A DNA stretch of 64,000 nucleotides from Bin80 sp965215475 (GCA_965215475.1 OZ244061.1:3646874-3710873), one strand, 5' to 3'; shown: positions 27,773-37,189, numbered from the stretch's first letter. Program-made: numbers and translations. The notes: generated by a model not told the origin, from the sequence alone.

Positions 27773-28185
27773 TTTATTCTGGCTGGGTTCGTGACATTTG
27801 GGAAATGGCTTATATCGCCTATTTTCTTACCCCCTTTACACGGAGAATCTACTTCTGTTCGACTTGTTACTCGCGTTTCAAAATCCCGTCCAAGGATTCG
27901 GTATAGTTAACTATAATAAATCCCTCCCATTTAATGGCCGAAGCCATGATGGTGGGAAAATCAAACCGGGCTCGCTAAGGATCAAGCAATAGGATGCGTT
28001 TTGTTGGTTCTTTTACAAAATGTCGAAAAACCGACGGGAAATTCGGTTCGTCCTACTGAGAATTTCTGAAAATCCCTAAACCGTACCATTCGTTTCCCGG
28101 CTACGTCTAATACCCATATTTAGATCCAAAGATAACGAATCGTTAAGCTGTCAAAGATGATCATACAAACAAACGACAAACTGAC
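27773..28185. other. No gene seen
   Basis: About 410 bases with no convincing coding signal on either strand. The hydrolase promoter should lie at its left end. The rest looks like decayed intergenic sequence leading into an oxygenase remnant. Confidence 0.5.
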
Positions 28186-28197
28186 TTGCTTGAGTCA

Positions 28198-28350
28198 GTG
28201 AATTGCTCGGGAGAATTTGGGATTGGTCAAGAAGAGCTTGAAGCAGAGATGTACAAGCTCCTCATCGATGAGCGAGACGGATTCTTTGCCACTCATCGAG
28301 GTATAGAAAAAATTCCAGGGATGACTGCGACCCTAATTTTGCCACTATCG
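28198..28350 (+). pseudogene. Fragment of a 2OG-Fe(II) oxygenase (prolyl-4-hydroxylase type)
   Basis: A short in-frame stretch reads FGIGQEELEAEMYKLLIDER then DGFFATHRGIEKIPGMTATL. It matches the region around the first iron ligand of 2OG-Fe(II) oxygenases, normally YKLLIYEKGDFF.PHRDTEK.PGMFATL. The conserved HRD, which binds iron, reads HRG here, and nothing of the rest of the domain can be found. It is a non-functional leftover. Confidence 0.6.
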
Positions 28351-28721
28351 AGGAGTATGCTGTATGAATATGCTGTTGGCTATAACACCTCAATAAGGAA
28401 TCGGAAATGCAGAGATAGATTGAGTTCTGATCCTTGAAGCAGCCAAGATAGTTGTTTAAAGTAGTGGATGTTCTACCGTATAAATATGACGCTTGTGGAG
28501 TATAAGAAGCACGATAATAATTGATCCGATCAGAGATCTGATGAAAAATCTGTCGAAACTATACAGAGGCTTTTCGATTATGTGGAAAGCTTATATAGTT
28601 CAGGATAGACAGTATTTGTGAAGGAAAAAAATCATTGGGTAGAAGCTGGATAATCCGATCGATTTCATTACATGACAATCTAGATCGATACCAATTTTCG
28701 CAGCCCTGAAAAAACATTCAA

Positions 28722-30413
28722 ATGCCATTAAGTCGACGTCATTTTCTTACAGCATGTTCCTCCATCGGAGTAATAGGTACGACATTTTCTGACATTCTAT
28801 TTCGTCAGGAGGGGCCCATTACCGCAGAAACGATTGCATGCGCAGAGGAGATCGCTGGGATTGAACTTACCCAAGAGCAGCGAAAGCAGTTGATAGAAGG
28901 TCTTGAAGAGCATGTAGACCACTACGCCTCTATTCGTGATCTGGAACTACCTAACGATGTGCATCCCGCATTTATATTTGATCCAAGTAGATCCGGCGTG
29001 CAGCCCGCATCCAGTGGGCAAGGATTGAAGTGGGAGCCCATCCCCGTAGAGCGTCCAGCCAAAGCAGAAGATCTTGCATTCATGCAGGTGGCAGAGTTGG
29101 CATATCTTCTCAAATCGAGAGCTGTCTCTTCCGTAGAACTTACCAGATTATACATTGAGCGGCTGAAAAAATATGACGAAATCCTCCAGGCGGTCATTAC
29201 CCTTACAGAAGAGTCAGCATATACTCAGGCCACACAAGCGGATATCGAATTGGATGCCGGAATCTGGCGGGGCCCTTTGCATGGAGTGCCTTGGGGAGCC
29301 AAAGATTTGCTGAGCGTTCCTAGCTATCCAACAACCTGGGGAGCAATGCCGTTCAAGGATCAGACCTTCAGTGAGAAAGCTGCTGTGGTAGATCGGCTGG
29401 AATCTGCCGGTGCAGTTTTGATTGCGAAGTTATCTCTTGGTGCTCTTGCTTGGGGAGATGTGTGGTTTGGAGGAAAGACAAAGAATCCATGGAATGTAGA
29501 AGAAGGATCCAGTGGTTCAAGTGCCGGTCCAGGATCCGCCGTCGCCGCGGGGCTGGTTGGGTTTGCGATTGGATCTGAAACCTTGGGGTCAATTGTATCT
29601 CCCTCGACCAGAAACGGAGTGACCGGCCATCGCCCGACCTATGGATTAGTAAGCCGCTACGGAGCAATGACACTCAGTTGGAGCATGGACAAGTTGGGGC
29701 CAATGGCACGTTCCGCACTTGATTGTGCTTTAGTGTTTGAAGCAATCCGGGGAGCAGATATCCGAGATCCATCAACGATTCATGCACCGTTTCCATTTTC
29801 ATTGGTCCAAGGCATTAATTCTCTGAGAGTTGGATATCTGAAGGAAGCATTTGAATCTGATTACGATGGAAGCAAGTCGGATGCAGAAACCTTAAGCGTA
29901 TTGCGTGGACTCGGAATCAACCTCATTCCAATTACGCTTCCCGGAGATCTCCCTGTTGATGCAATGCTTACAACCTTGGGCGTTGAAGCGGCGGCAGCCT
30001 TTGATTCATTAACACTCAGTGGGGGAGTCGACCAAATGGTGCGACAGGGGAAAGGGACATGGCCGCATGAATTTAGAGTGAATCGATTTGTGCCCGCCGT
30101 TGAATTCCTTCAGGCATCAAGGAGCCGGTCAATTTTGCTGCAGAGGATGAATAAGGCACTGCAAGAAATTGATGTATTTGTATCTCCAACATTTGGAGGT
30201 GGAACATTATCCATAACCAATCTCACCGGTCATCCAAGTGTAACTGTACCCAATGGGTTTGATATATTGGAAGATGCATCAGATTCGGAGCGTCGCCGAC
30301 CTCGGAGTATCACCTTTTCAGGACCACTCTATGCAGATGCCGAGGTATTACGACTCGCATACGCCTATCAGGCGGAGACAGGTTTTCACATGCAGCGTCC
30401 ACCCATTCAATAA
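28722..30413 (+). CDS. Amidase-signature-family enzyme, exported
   Basis: 563 residues. The start MPLSRRHFLTACSSIGVIGT is a twin-arginine signal, with a Cys that might be lipidated. After a linker of about 110 residues the amidase signature domain follows with its Ser-cisSer-Lys triad: Lys in HGVPWGAKDLLSV (about 193), cis-Ser in NVEEGSSGSSAGPGSAVAAG (about 268), and the nucleophile in SETLGSIVSPSTRNGVTGHR (about 290). Length and motifs are complete. Such enzymes hydrolyse amide bonds of very varied substrates. GatA function is unlikely given the export signal and the absence of gatB/gatC. It stands alone on this strand. Confidence 0.92.
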   Translation: MPLSRRHFLTACSSIGVIGTTFSDILFRQEGPITAETIACAEEIAGIELTQEQRKQLIEGLEEHVDHYASIRDLELPNDVHPAFIFDPSRSGVQPASSGQGLKWEPIPVERPAKAEDLAFMQVAELAYLLKSRAVSSVELTRLYIERLKKYDEILQAVITLTEESAYTQATQADIELDAGIWRGPLHGVPWGAKDLLSVPSYPTTWGAMPFKDQTFSEKAAVVDRLESAGAVLIAKLSLGALAWGDVWFGGKTKNPWNVEEGSSGSSAGPGSAVAAGLVGFAIGSETLGSIVSPSTRNGVTGHRPTYGLVSRYGAMTLSWSMDKLGPMARSALDCALVFEAIRGADIRDPSTIHAPFPFSLVQGINSLRVGYLKEAFESDYDGSKSDAETLSVLRGLGINLIPITLPGDLPVDAMLTTLGVEAAAAFDSLTLSGGVDQMVRQGKGTWPHEFRVNRFVPAVEFLQASRSRSILLQRMNKALQEIDVFVSPTFGGGTLSITNLTGHPSVTVPNGFDILEDASDSERRRPRSITFSGPLYADAEVLRLAYAYQAETGFHMQRPPIQ

Positions 30414-30496
30414 AAGGTAATTACGTACTTAACTGCAACTTTGACGATTGAAGTGAAAGAGATATATATTTTTGTAGGCTTTAGCTAATTGAATAG

Positions 30497-30837
30497 ATGA
30501 TTCAAAATGTAAACTTGTATGGTGCAAAGAGCGCGAAGAAAGATGAGTTCTACATGCAGTTGAGCGACATAGAGAATGAGTTGCGATATTATAAAGATGA
30601 TTCCAAGGACAAGGTGGTGTATTGTAATTGTGATCATCCTCGTGTGAGCATTTTTTTTCAGATTCTTCTCGAAACAGTTTGAGTTCTATGGACTGAAAAA
30701 GCTGATGACGATGTGTTACAAGAATCAAGAGCCGGATCTATTTTCAAAGCATGATTCCGAGAAAGCAGTATATCTTGAGTACGATAGAGATCAAGATGGA
30801 AATGCTTGTCCGGATCTTAATGAGATTCCCGTTTCTG
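30497..30837 (+). pseudogene. EcoRI-type adenine methyltransferase, N-terminal remnant
   Basis: Begins MIQNVNLYGAKSAKKDEFYM, QLSDIENELRYYKDDSKDKV and VYCNCDHPRVS, the well-conserved start of the EcoRI-family adenine-specific methyltransferases (typically AKRAKNDEFYTQLSDIE...VYCNCDDP). At a run of eight T near 30652 the frame shifts; the next frame gives FRFFSKQFEFYGLKKLMTMC, YKNQEPDLFSKHDSEKAVYL, EYDRDQDGNACPDLNEIPV. There, at about 30837, it runs directly into the first unit of the tandem array. A C-terminal piece of the same family lies at 38134-38292 on the same strand, so the array appears to sit in the middle of this gene. Confidence 0.8.
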
Positions 30838-31017
30838 TGAAGAGAATCTTGCATGGGATGACGCTCACTCTCGTTTCCATTGGAGGATGGAATCAGGGAA
30901 CAAAAAAAGATTCAAAATATAGGAACTGAGCAGGCTGGTTAATTTTCACGATCTTATGGATTGAGTTCTTGCATTGAGAGATGCTGGATCAAGATTCAAC
31001 GTAAACGTTCTTCAATC

Positions 31018-31479
31018 ATGTCAGAAATACCTAAGATTGCCCGGGAGTTGAATTCTGCTGGAGTAGAATGGGAACAAGCCCAAGTGCATGCGGAGGTAAT
31101 CACCACTTCCGTAAACGGTGCGCTTGAACAGGTTGCGACCAAGGAATTCGTCAATAGTAAAATCGCCGAAGTACGTGCAGAGATGCAGACTGGGTTTGCC
31201 GAAGTAGATGCAAAAAACGCAGAGTTACGTGCAGAGATGCAGACTGGGTTCGCCGAAGTACATGCAAAAAACGCAGAGTTACGTGCAGAGATGCAGACTG
31301 GGTTCGCCGAAGTACGTGCAGAGATCGCCGAAGTACATGCAAAAATCGCCGAAGTACATGCAAAAAACGCCGAGTTACGTGCGGAAAATAAAGCATCACA
31401 ATTGCAACAACTTCGCTGGATTGTTGGAACCATCCTAGCCATAGGCTCCCTCCAGATTGCGGCTCAATTTTTTACGTAA
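31018..31479 (+). CDS. Coiled-coil membrane protein, array copy 1 (153 aa)
   Basis: A helical protein with three parts. Residues 1-50 are a conserved head (MSEIPKIARELNSAGVEWEQ then AQVHAEVITTSVNGALEQVA). Next comes a coiled coil built of 18-residue units AEMQTGFAEV(D/H)AKNAELR and 7-residue units (I/N)AEVHAK; this copy has three EMQTGF units plus extra heptads. The C-terminus is a membrane anchor LRWIVGTILAIGSLQIAAQF. It resembles DUF1640/XhlA-type small coiled-coil membrane proteins, but the function is unknown. I chose the ATG at 31018 because all copies are conserved from there; the frame is open further upstream without an ATG. No clear Shine-Dalgarno sequence is seen. Confidence 0.8.
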   Translation: MSEIPKIARELNSAGVEWEQAQVHAEVITTSVNGALEQVATKEFVNSKIAEVRAEMQTGFAEVDAKNAELRAEMQTGFAEVHAKNAELRAEMQTGFAEVRAEIAEVHAKIAEVHAKNAELRAENKASQLQQLRWIVGTILAIGSLQIAAQFFT

Positions 31480-31502
31480 CAGATACGATTCATCATTTTC
31501 TG

Positions 31503-31634
31503 ATGAATCATACTCTCTGTCCTTGGATTTCGGTTTTACTCATTACAGGATGTAGTAAAGTTTCTCATGAAGATGCAGCTCTTTCTGGAAAGCGCGCTTA
31601 TGGGCCTGAGAGATCCTTAAATCAAGGTACATGA
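31503..31634 (+). CDS. Small lipoprotein, array copy 1 (43 aa)
   Basis: MNHTLCPWISVLLITGC is a short lipoprotein signal with lipobox ITGC; the mature peptide (SKVSHEDAALSGKRAYGPER and a few more residues) would be only 27 residues. It begins 23 bases after the coiled-coil gene's stop and is preserved in five units. I consider it real but small; no ribosome-binding site is evident. Confidence 0.55.
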   Translation: MNHTLCPWISVLLITGCSKVSHEDAALSGKRAYGPERSLNQGT

Positions 31635-31972
31635 ATCAAAAATCCGCCCGCGACTCTTCTCACATCACAGCATCTTCTTCTGTGAAGAGAATCTTGCATG
31701 GGCTGACGCTCACTCTCGTTTCCATTGGAGGATGGAATCAGGGTATCTATACGAAAATCCCATATGACATGATCCATTGGATTGGATAATTTGAGGCAGG
31801 TTCTTTTCAGTGTGATCGCGGAGATAAATGAGGGGGGTACGCATCAAATCTGAATAATTTTTTGGCCTGTATTTTGAGGTAGTCATGGTGATCGTCAGGT
31901 CCATAAATTTTTTTGCTAAAAAAGGCATCAGGATTTGTTTAATTCTAAGATAATCACTCTATTTGTAGTATC

Positions 31973-32125
31973 ATGATCAACGCGGATAGCACGCCTGTTT
32001 TTGACGAGTCATTGCGGCTCATTTTGGTCGATGTTCTAGGGGAGGAGAATGCTCGGCGCGTGCTGGAACTAGTGTATGAATTAGGGCAAGGAGTTGGTGA
32101 TGCTAGTGATAGAGGAGCTGGTTAA
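31973..32125 (+). CDS. Small leader ORF of the IS66 element (50 aa)
   Basis: An acidic 50-residue frame starting MINADSTPVFDESLRLILVD and ending in a stop at 32125, overlapping the transposase start by 26 bases in another frame. It may be a leader peptide for translational coupling, or a separated N-terminal part of an accessory protein. I do not recognise it. Moderate to low confidence that it is translated. Confidence 0.4.
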   Translation: MINADSTPVFDESLRLILVDVLGEENARRVLELVYELGQGVGDASDRGAG

Positions 32126-33575
32126 CGCAAAGGAGGAGATCATGGATGCCCAAGAGAAGATTGACTATCTTCTACGCAGATTGTATGGGCAGAATCGGGA
32201 GCGGTATATAGATCCAAATCAAATGGAGCTCTTTGGCGATCAGCCCCCCGTGGTAGAAGAGTTTCAGGAAGACGAGGAGGAAGAGGAAACGAAGTCACGA
32301 AAGAAGCCAAGAAGTCTTCGTTCAGGTCGTAACAGAGATCTACCGACCGTGGTCATTGAGATCAATCCTGAGGGTGATTTATCTGATCTCCAGAAGATTG
32401 GATGTGAAGTTCATCGGGTGTTCCATTACCAACCTGCGCGTATTGTAGTCTACGAATTTGTGCGTAATAAGTATGTAGATCCAACCCATAAAGAGGCAGG
32501 GGTATTGATGGGTGAGTTACCCGATAATGTGAAAGGCAAGCGCACCGCCACGGTGGAGACCTTATCGCAAGTAGTGATCAATAAATATGTAGATCATCTT
32601 CCCGTGGATCGGACGCGGAAGCAGTTTTCAAGATTAGGGGCGGATATAGCCACCTCCACACTCAACGATTTTTGTGCACATGTGGCCAACGATCTGAAGC
32701 CGCTCTACGATCTTCATCTGCAAGAAGTGCGTAATAGCGGATACATTCAGGCGGATGAGACGCGAATTCCAGTGCGGGATTCGGTCAAAAGTAAAGCATC
32801 GGGCAAGAATCATCTTGGCTATTTCTGGCTGTACTCTGCGCCAACGCCCAAGTTGGTGTTTGTGGATTATCAGCCGGGGCGATCCAGAGACGGTCCGCTC
32901 AAGATTTTGGATGGATTTCAGGGGAATTTGCAGACGGATGCTTATCATGTGTATGACGTATTTGACACCTTGGATGGAATGGAGCACTTCAATTGTGTGA
33001 CCCATTGTCGGCGCACGTTTGAGAATGTAAAGGCCTCGCAGTACGAGTTTGTTCAAACGAACGTCAAGCGTGTTCTCACGCGGTTCAGGAAGATCTATGC
33101 GATTGAGCAAACGTTACGCGAGCGTGGGGCTTCGTTTGAGGAGCGCCGGGTGGAGCGTCAGAATCAATCTGCACCCCTGTTTGATCAGCTCAAGGAGATT
33201 CTGAAGTCAACGGCAACGATCGGCCCTGAGTCATGGAAGAAGGCCGCGTACTATACACTGGTTCGTTGGGAGAAGCTCACGCGCTTTTTGGATCACGGAG
33301 AGGTCGAGATGGATACCAATCTTGTAGAAAACCGCGTGCGACCCATTGCCATAGGACGTAAAAACTACTTGTTTGCTGGCTCCCATGAGGCAGCGCAGCG
33401 GGCTGCGATTCTCTATTCACTGCTCAATACCTGCACCTTGCATGAGGTGAATCCACAGGAGTGGGTAGTGGATGTACTCAAGCGCATTGACACGATGGCC
33501 GAAGAAGAGATGTACACACTACTGCCTCAACACTGGAAAGCAGCACAGGATACAGCACTTCCCCAAGCTGCATAG
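32100..33575 (+). CDS. IS66-family transposase (TnpC type)
   Basis: 491 residues. Order: an N-terminal leucine-rich helix (LVIEELVNAKEEIMDAQEKI), an acidic linker (EEFQEDEEEEETKSRKKPRS), the block DLPTVVIEINPEGD, then the DDE core with Asp in YIQADETRIPVRDS and LQTDAYHVYDVFD, and Glu in TNLVENRVRPIAIGRKNYLF, ending with the IS66 C-terminal block (LLNTCTLHEVNPQEWV). The frame opens at a TTG (32094); I prefer ATG 32100 because AAGGAG stands about six bases upstream. The gene is intact, so the element may still move if TnpA/TnpB are not required, as in simpler IS66 relatives. Confidence 0.93.
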   Translation: MLVIEELVNAKEEIMDAQEKIDYLLRRLYGQNRERYIDPNQMELFGDQPPVVEEFQEDEEEEETKSRKKPRSLRSGRNRDLPTVVIEINPEGDLSDLQKIGCEVHRVFHYQPARIVVYEFVRNKYVDPTHKEAGVLMGELPDNVKGKRTATVETLSQVVINKYVDHLPVDRTRKQFSRLGADIATSTLNDFCAHVANDLKPLYDLHLQEVRNSGYIQADETRIPVRDSVKSKASGKNHLGYFWLYSAPTPKLVFVDYQPGRSRDGPLKILDGFQGNLQTDAYHVYDVFDTLDGMEHFNCVTHCRRTFENVKASQYEFVQTNVKRVLTRFRKIYAIEQTLRERGASFEERRVERQNQSAPLFDQLKEILKSTATIGPESWKKAAYYTLVRWEKLTRFLDHGEVEMDTNLVENRVRPIAIGRKNYLFAGSHEAAQRAAILYSLLNTCTLHEVNPQEWVVDVLKRIDTMAEEEMYTLLPQHWKAAQDTALPQAA

Positions 33576-33803
33576 ATCTCACGGCAGAGATACATTCACC
33601 GTCCATCCTACTGCACCAGACAATGAGCTGGGCTATAGTTTATGCGCTGAGGATATGGGATTTTCGTATGGATACGAATCAGGGAACAAAAAAAGATTCA
33701 AAATATAGGAACTGAGCAGGCTGGTTAATTTTCACGATCTTATGGATTGAGTTCTTGCATTGAGCGATGCTGGATCAAGATTCAACGTAAACGTTCTTCA
33801 ATC

Positions 33804-34244
33804 ATGTCAGAAATACCTAAGATTGCCCGGGAGTTGAATTCTGCTGGAGTAGAATGGGAACAAGCCCAAGTGCATGCGGAGGTAATCACCACTTCCGTAA
33901 ACGGTGCGCTTGAACAGGTTGCGACCAAGGAATTCGTCAATAGTAAAATCGCCGAAGTACGTGTAGAGATGCAGACTGGGTTCGCCGAAGTACATGCAAA
34001 AAACGCAGAGTTACGTGCAGAGATGCAGACTGGGTTTGCCGAAGTAGATGCAAAAAACGCAGAGTTACGTGCAGAGATGCAGACTGGGTTCGCCGAAGTA
34101 CATGCAAAAATCGCCGAAGTACATGCAAAAAACGCCGAGTTACGTGCGGAAAATAAAGCATCACAATTGCAACAACTTCGCTGGATTGTTGGAACCATCC
34201 TAGCCATAGGCTCCCTCCAGATTGCGGCTCAATTTTTTACGTAA
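33804..34244 (+). CDS. Coiled-coil membrane protein, array copy 2 (146 aa)
   Basis: Same head and membrane anchor as the copy at 31018. The coiled coil has three EMQTGF units and one fewer 7-residue unit than copy 1. One Ala of the first unit is Val (EVRVEMQTGF), a change shared only with copy 5, which suggests these two are the most recent duplicates. Confidence 0.8.
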   Translation: MSEIPKIARELNSAGVEWEQAQVHAEVITTSVNGALEQVATKEFVNSKIAEVRVEMQTGFAEVHAKNAELRAEMQTGFAEVDAKNAELRAEMQTGFAEVHAKIAEVHAKNAELRAENKASQLQQLRWIVGTILAIGSLQIAAQFFT

Positions 34245-34267
34245 CAGATACGATTCATCATTTTCTG

Positions 34268-34399
34268 ATGAATCATACTCTCTGTCCTTGGATTTCGGTT
34301 TTACTCATTACAGGATGTAGTAAAGTTTCTCATGAAGATGCAGCTCTCTCTGGAAAGCGCACTTATGGGCCTGAGAGATCCTTAAATCAAGGTACATGA
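34268..34399 (+). CDS. Small lipoprotein, array copy 2 (43 aa)
   Basis: Same 43 residues as copy 1 (lipobox ITGC). Its stop overlaps an ATG (ACATGA) that opens a 47-residue frame, 34396-34539 (MNQKSARDSSHITASSSVKR...). That second frame is cut short in two other units and is probably not a gene. Confidence 0.55.
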   Translation: MNHTLCPWISVLLITGCSKVSHEDAALSGKRTYGPERSLNQGT

Positions 34400-34627
34400 A
34401 TCAAAAATCCGCCCGCGACTCTTCTCACATCACAGCATCTTCTTCTGTGAAGAGAATCTTGCATGGGATGACGCTCTCTCTCGTTTCCATTGGAGGATGG
34501 AATCGGGGAACAAAAAAAGATTCAAAATATAGGAACTGAGCAGGCTGGTTAATTTTCACGATCTTATGGATTGAGTTCTTGCATTGAGAGGTGCCGGATC
34601 AAGATTCAACGTAAACGTTCTTCAATC

Positions 34628-35014
34628 ATGTCAGAAATACCTAAGATTGCCCGGGAGTTGAATTCTGCTGGAGTAGAATGGGAACAAGCCCAAGTGCATG
34701 CGGAGGTAATCACCACTTCCGTAAACGGTGCGCTTGAACAGGTTGTGACCAAGGAATTCGTCAATAGTAAAATCGCCGAAGTACGTGCAGAGATGCAGAC
34801 TGGGTTCGCCGAAGTACATGCAAAAAACGCAGAGTTACGTGCAGAGATGCAGACTGGGTTCGCCGAAGTACATGCAAAAATCGCCGAAGTACATGCAAAA
34901 AACGCCGAGTTACGTGCGGAAAATAAAGCATCACAATTGCAACAACTTCGCTGGATTGTTGGAACCATCCTAGCCATAGGCTCCCTCCAGATTGCGGCTC
35001 AATTTTTTACGTAA
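34628..35014 (+). CDS. Coiled-coil membrane protein, array copy 3 (128 aa, shortest)
   Basis: Only two EMQTGF units; head and anchor unchanged apart from EQVVTKEF for EQVATKEF. All other copies equal this length plus multiples of 18 and 7 residues, so it is a convenient reference form. Confidence 0.8.
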   Translation: MSEIPKIARELNSAGVEWEQAQVHAEVITTSVNGALEQVVTKEFVNSKIAEVRAEMQTGFAEVHAKNAELRAEMQTGFAEVHAKIAEVHAKNAELRAENKASQLQQLRWIVGTILAIGSLQIAAQFFT

Positions 35015-35037
35015 CAGATACGATTCATCATTTTCTG

Positions 35038-35169
35038 ATGAATCATACTCTCTGTCCTTGGATTTCGGTTTTACTCATTACAGGATGTAGTAAAGTTTCT
35101 CATGAAGATGCAGCTCTCTCTGGAAAGCGCGCTTATGGGCCTGAGAGATCCTTAAATCAAGGTACATGA
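35038..35169 (+). CDS. Small lipoprotein, array copy 3 (43 aa)
   Basis: Identical in plan to copy 1: signal, lipobox ITGC and the 27-residue mature peptide ending NQGT. Confidence 0.55.
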   Translation: MNHTLCPWISVLLITGCSKVSHEDAALSGKRAYGPERSLNQGT

Positions 35170-35397
35170 ATCAAAAATCCGCCCGCGACTCTTCTCACAT
35201 CACAGCATCTTCTTCTGTGAAGAGAACCTTGCATGGGATGACGCTCTCTCTCGTTTCCATTGGAGGATGGAATCGGGGAACAAAAAAAGATTCAAAATAT
35301 AGGAACTAAGCAGGCTAGTTAATTTTCACGATCTTATGGATTGAGTTCTTGCATTGAGAGGTGCCGGATCAAGATCCAACGTAAACGTTCTTCAATC

Positions 35398-35934
35398 ATG
35401 TCAGAAATACCTAAGATTGCCCGGGAGTTGAATTCTGCTGGAGTAGAATGGGAACAAGCCCAAGTGCATGCGGAGGTAATCACCACTTCTGTAAACGGTG
35501 CGCTTGAACAGGTTGCGACCAAGGAATTCGTCAATAGTAAAATCGCCGAAGTACGTGCAGAAATGCAGACTGGGTTCGCCGAAGTACGTGCAGAGATCGC
35601 CGAAGTACATGCAAAAAACGCAGAGTTACGTGCAGAGATGCAGACTGGGTTTGCCGAAGTAGATGCAAAAAACGCAGAGTTACGTGCAGAAATGCAGACT
35701 GGGTTCGCCGAAGTACGTGCAGAGATCGCCGAAGTACATGCAAAAAACGCAGAGTTACGTGCAGAGATGCAGACTGGGTTCGCCGAAGTACATGCAAAAA
35801 TCGCCGAAGTACATGCAAAAAACGCCGAGTTACGTGCGGAAAATAAAGCATCACAATTGCAACAACTTCGCTGGATTGTTGGAACCATCCTAGCCATAGG
35901 CTCCCTCCAGATTGCGGCTCAATTTTTTACGTAA
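35398..35934 (+). CDS. Coiled-coil membrane protein, array copy 4 (178 aa, longest)
   Basis: Four EMQTGF units and two additional EVRAEIAEVHAK stretches, i.e. 36 + 14 residues more than copy 3. The internal block EVRAEIAEVHAKNAELRAEM occurs twice within the protein, evidence of a duplication of a larger segment. Head and anchor are unchanged. Confidence 0.8.
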   Translation: MSEIPKIARELNSAGVEWEQAQVHAEVITTSVNGALEQVATKEFVNSKIAEVRAEMQTGFAEVRAEIAEVHAKNAELRAEMQTGFAEVDAKNAELRAEMQTGFAEVRAEIAEVHAKNAELRAEMQTGFAEVHAKIAEVHAKNAELRAENKASQLQQLRWIVGTILAIGSLQIAAQFFT

Positions 35935-35957
35935 CAGATACGATTCATCATTTTCTG

Positions 35958-36083
35958 ATGAATCATACTCTCTGTCCTTGGATTTCGGTTTTACTCATTA
36001 CAGGATGTAGTAAAGTTTCTCATGAAGATGCAGCTCTCTCTGGAAAGCGCGCTTATGGGCCTGAGAGATCCAACAGTACATGA
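35958..36083 (+). CDS. Small lipoprotein, array copy 4 (41 aa)
   Basis: As copy 1, but the tail SLNQGT is replaced by SNST through a net loss of 6 bases that keeps the frame and the stop. The in-frame change mildly supports real coding. Confidence 0.55.
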   Translation: MNHTLCPWISVLLITGCSKVSHEDAALSGKRAYGPERSNST

Positions 36084-36311
36084 ATCAAAAATCCGCCCGC
36101 GACTCTTCTCACATCACAGCATCTTCTTTTGTGAAGTGAACCTTGCATGGGATGACGCTCTCTCTCGTTTCCATTGGAGGATGGAATCAGGGAACAAAAA
36201 AAGATTCAAAATATAGGAACTGAGCAGGCTGGTTAATTTTCACGATCTTATGGATTGAGTTCTTGCATTGAGCGATGCTGGATCAAGATTCAACGTAAAC
36301 GTTCTTCAATC

Positions 36312-36806
36312 ATGTCAGAAATACCTAAGATTGCCCGGGAGTTGAATTCTGCTGGAGTAGAATGGGAACAAGCCCAAGTGCATGCGGAGGTAATCACCAC
36401 TTCCGTAAACGGTGCGCTTGAACAGGTTGCGACCAAGGAATTCGTCAATAGTAAAATCGCCGAAGTACGTGTAGAGATGCAGACTGGGTTCGCCGAAGTA
36501 CATGCAAAAAACGCAGAGTTACGTGCAGAGATGCAGACTGGGTTTGCCGAAGTAGATGCAAAAAACGCAGAGTTACGTGCAGAGATGCAGACTGGGTTTG
36601 CCGAAGTAGATGCAAAAAACGCAGAGTTACGTGCAGAGATGCAGACTGGGTTCGCCGAAGTACATGCAAAAATCGCCGAATTACACGCAAAAAACGCCGA
36701 GTTACGTGCGGAAAATAAAGCATCACAATTGCAACAACTTCGCTGGATTATTGGAACCATCCTAGCCATAGGATCCCTCCAGATTGCGGCTCAATTTTTT
36801 ACGTAA
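36312..36806 (+). CDS. Coiled-coil membrane protein, array copy 5 (164 aa)
   Basis: Four EMQTGF units, two of them in the identical EVDAKNAELR context. Shares EVRVEMQTGF with copy 2. The anchor reads LRWIIGTILAIGSLQIAAQF (Ile for Val). Confidence 0.8.
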   Translation: MSEIPKIARELNSAGVEWEQAQVHAEVITTSVNGALEQVATKEFVNSKIAEVRVEMQTGFAEVHAKNAELRAEMQTGFAEVDAKNAELRAEMQTGFAEVDAKNAELRAEMQTGFAEVHAKIAELHAKNAELRAENKASQLQQLRWIIGTILAIGSLQIAAQFFT

Positions 36807-36829
36807 CAGATACGATTCATCATTTTCTG

Positions 36830-36961
36830 ATGAATCATACTCTCTGTCCTTGGATTTCGGTTTTGCTCATTACAGGATGTAGTAAAGTTTCTCATGAAGA
36901 TGCAGCTCTTTCTGGAAAGCGCGCTTATGGGCCTGAGAGATCCTTAAATCAAGGTACATGA
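36830..36961 (+). CDS. Small lipoprotein, array copy 5 (43 aa)
   Basis: As copy 1; one hydrophobic residue differs in wobble (TTGCTC for TTACTC), a silent change. Confidence 0.55.
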   Translation: MNHTLCPWISVLLITGCSKVSHEDAALSGKRAYGPERSLNQGT

Positions 36962-37189
36962 ATCAAAAATCCGCCCGCGACTCTTCTCACATCACAGCAT
37001 CTTCTTCTGTGAAGAGAATCTTGCATGGGATGACGCTCTCTCTCGTTTCCATTGGAGGATGGAATCGGGGAACAAAAAAAGATTCAAAATATAGGAACTG
37101 AGCAGGCTGGTTAATTTTCACGATCTTATGGATTGAGTTCTTGCATTGAGAGATGCTGGATCAAGATCCAACGTAAACGTTCTTCAATC

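Larger units (their letters stand above)
31743..33675 (+). mobile_element. IS66-family insertion sequence
   Basis: 1933 bp. Ends are inverted repeats GTATCTATACGAAAATCCCA (left) and GTATCCATACGAAAATCCCA (right, reversed). A perfect 8-bp target duplication GAATCAGG lies at 31735-31742 and 33676-33683. The 8-bp duplication is typical of IS66. It holds only the large transposase gene and a 50-residue leader frame, without recognisable TnpA or TnpB. It interrupts the tandem array between units. Confidence 0.93.

Noticed and set aside
28186..28437. Complete small gene
   Set aside because: Only a piece of a 2OG-Fe(II) oxygenase with a lost iron ligand; the frame ends in unrelated sequence.
31150..31380. 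Regular short repeats that look CRISPR-like
   Set aside because: The 54-bp and 21-bp repeats are adjacent without unique spacers and keep one coding frame; they encode a coiled coil.
30996..31442. Long minus-strand open frame across the coiled-coil gene (and its counterparts in the other five array units)
   Set aside because: It mirrors the repeat composition of the plus-strand gene; the plus strand has the sensible head-coil-anchor protein, the minus strand a Cys/Ser/Phe-rich sequence with no fold pattern.
34396..34539. 47-residue frame overlapping each lipoprotein stop (ATGA)
   Set aside because: Cut short by a stop in unit 4 and changed by the IS66 insertion in unit 1; no signal, domain or conserved end.
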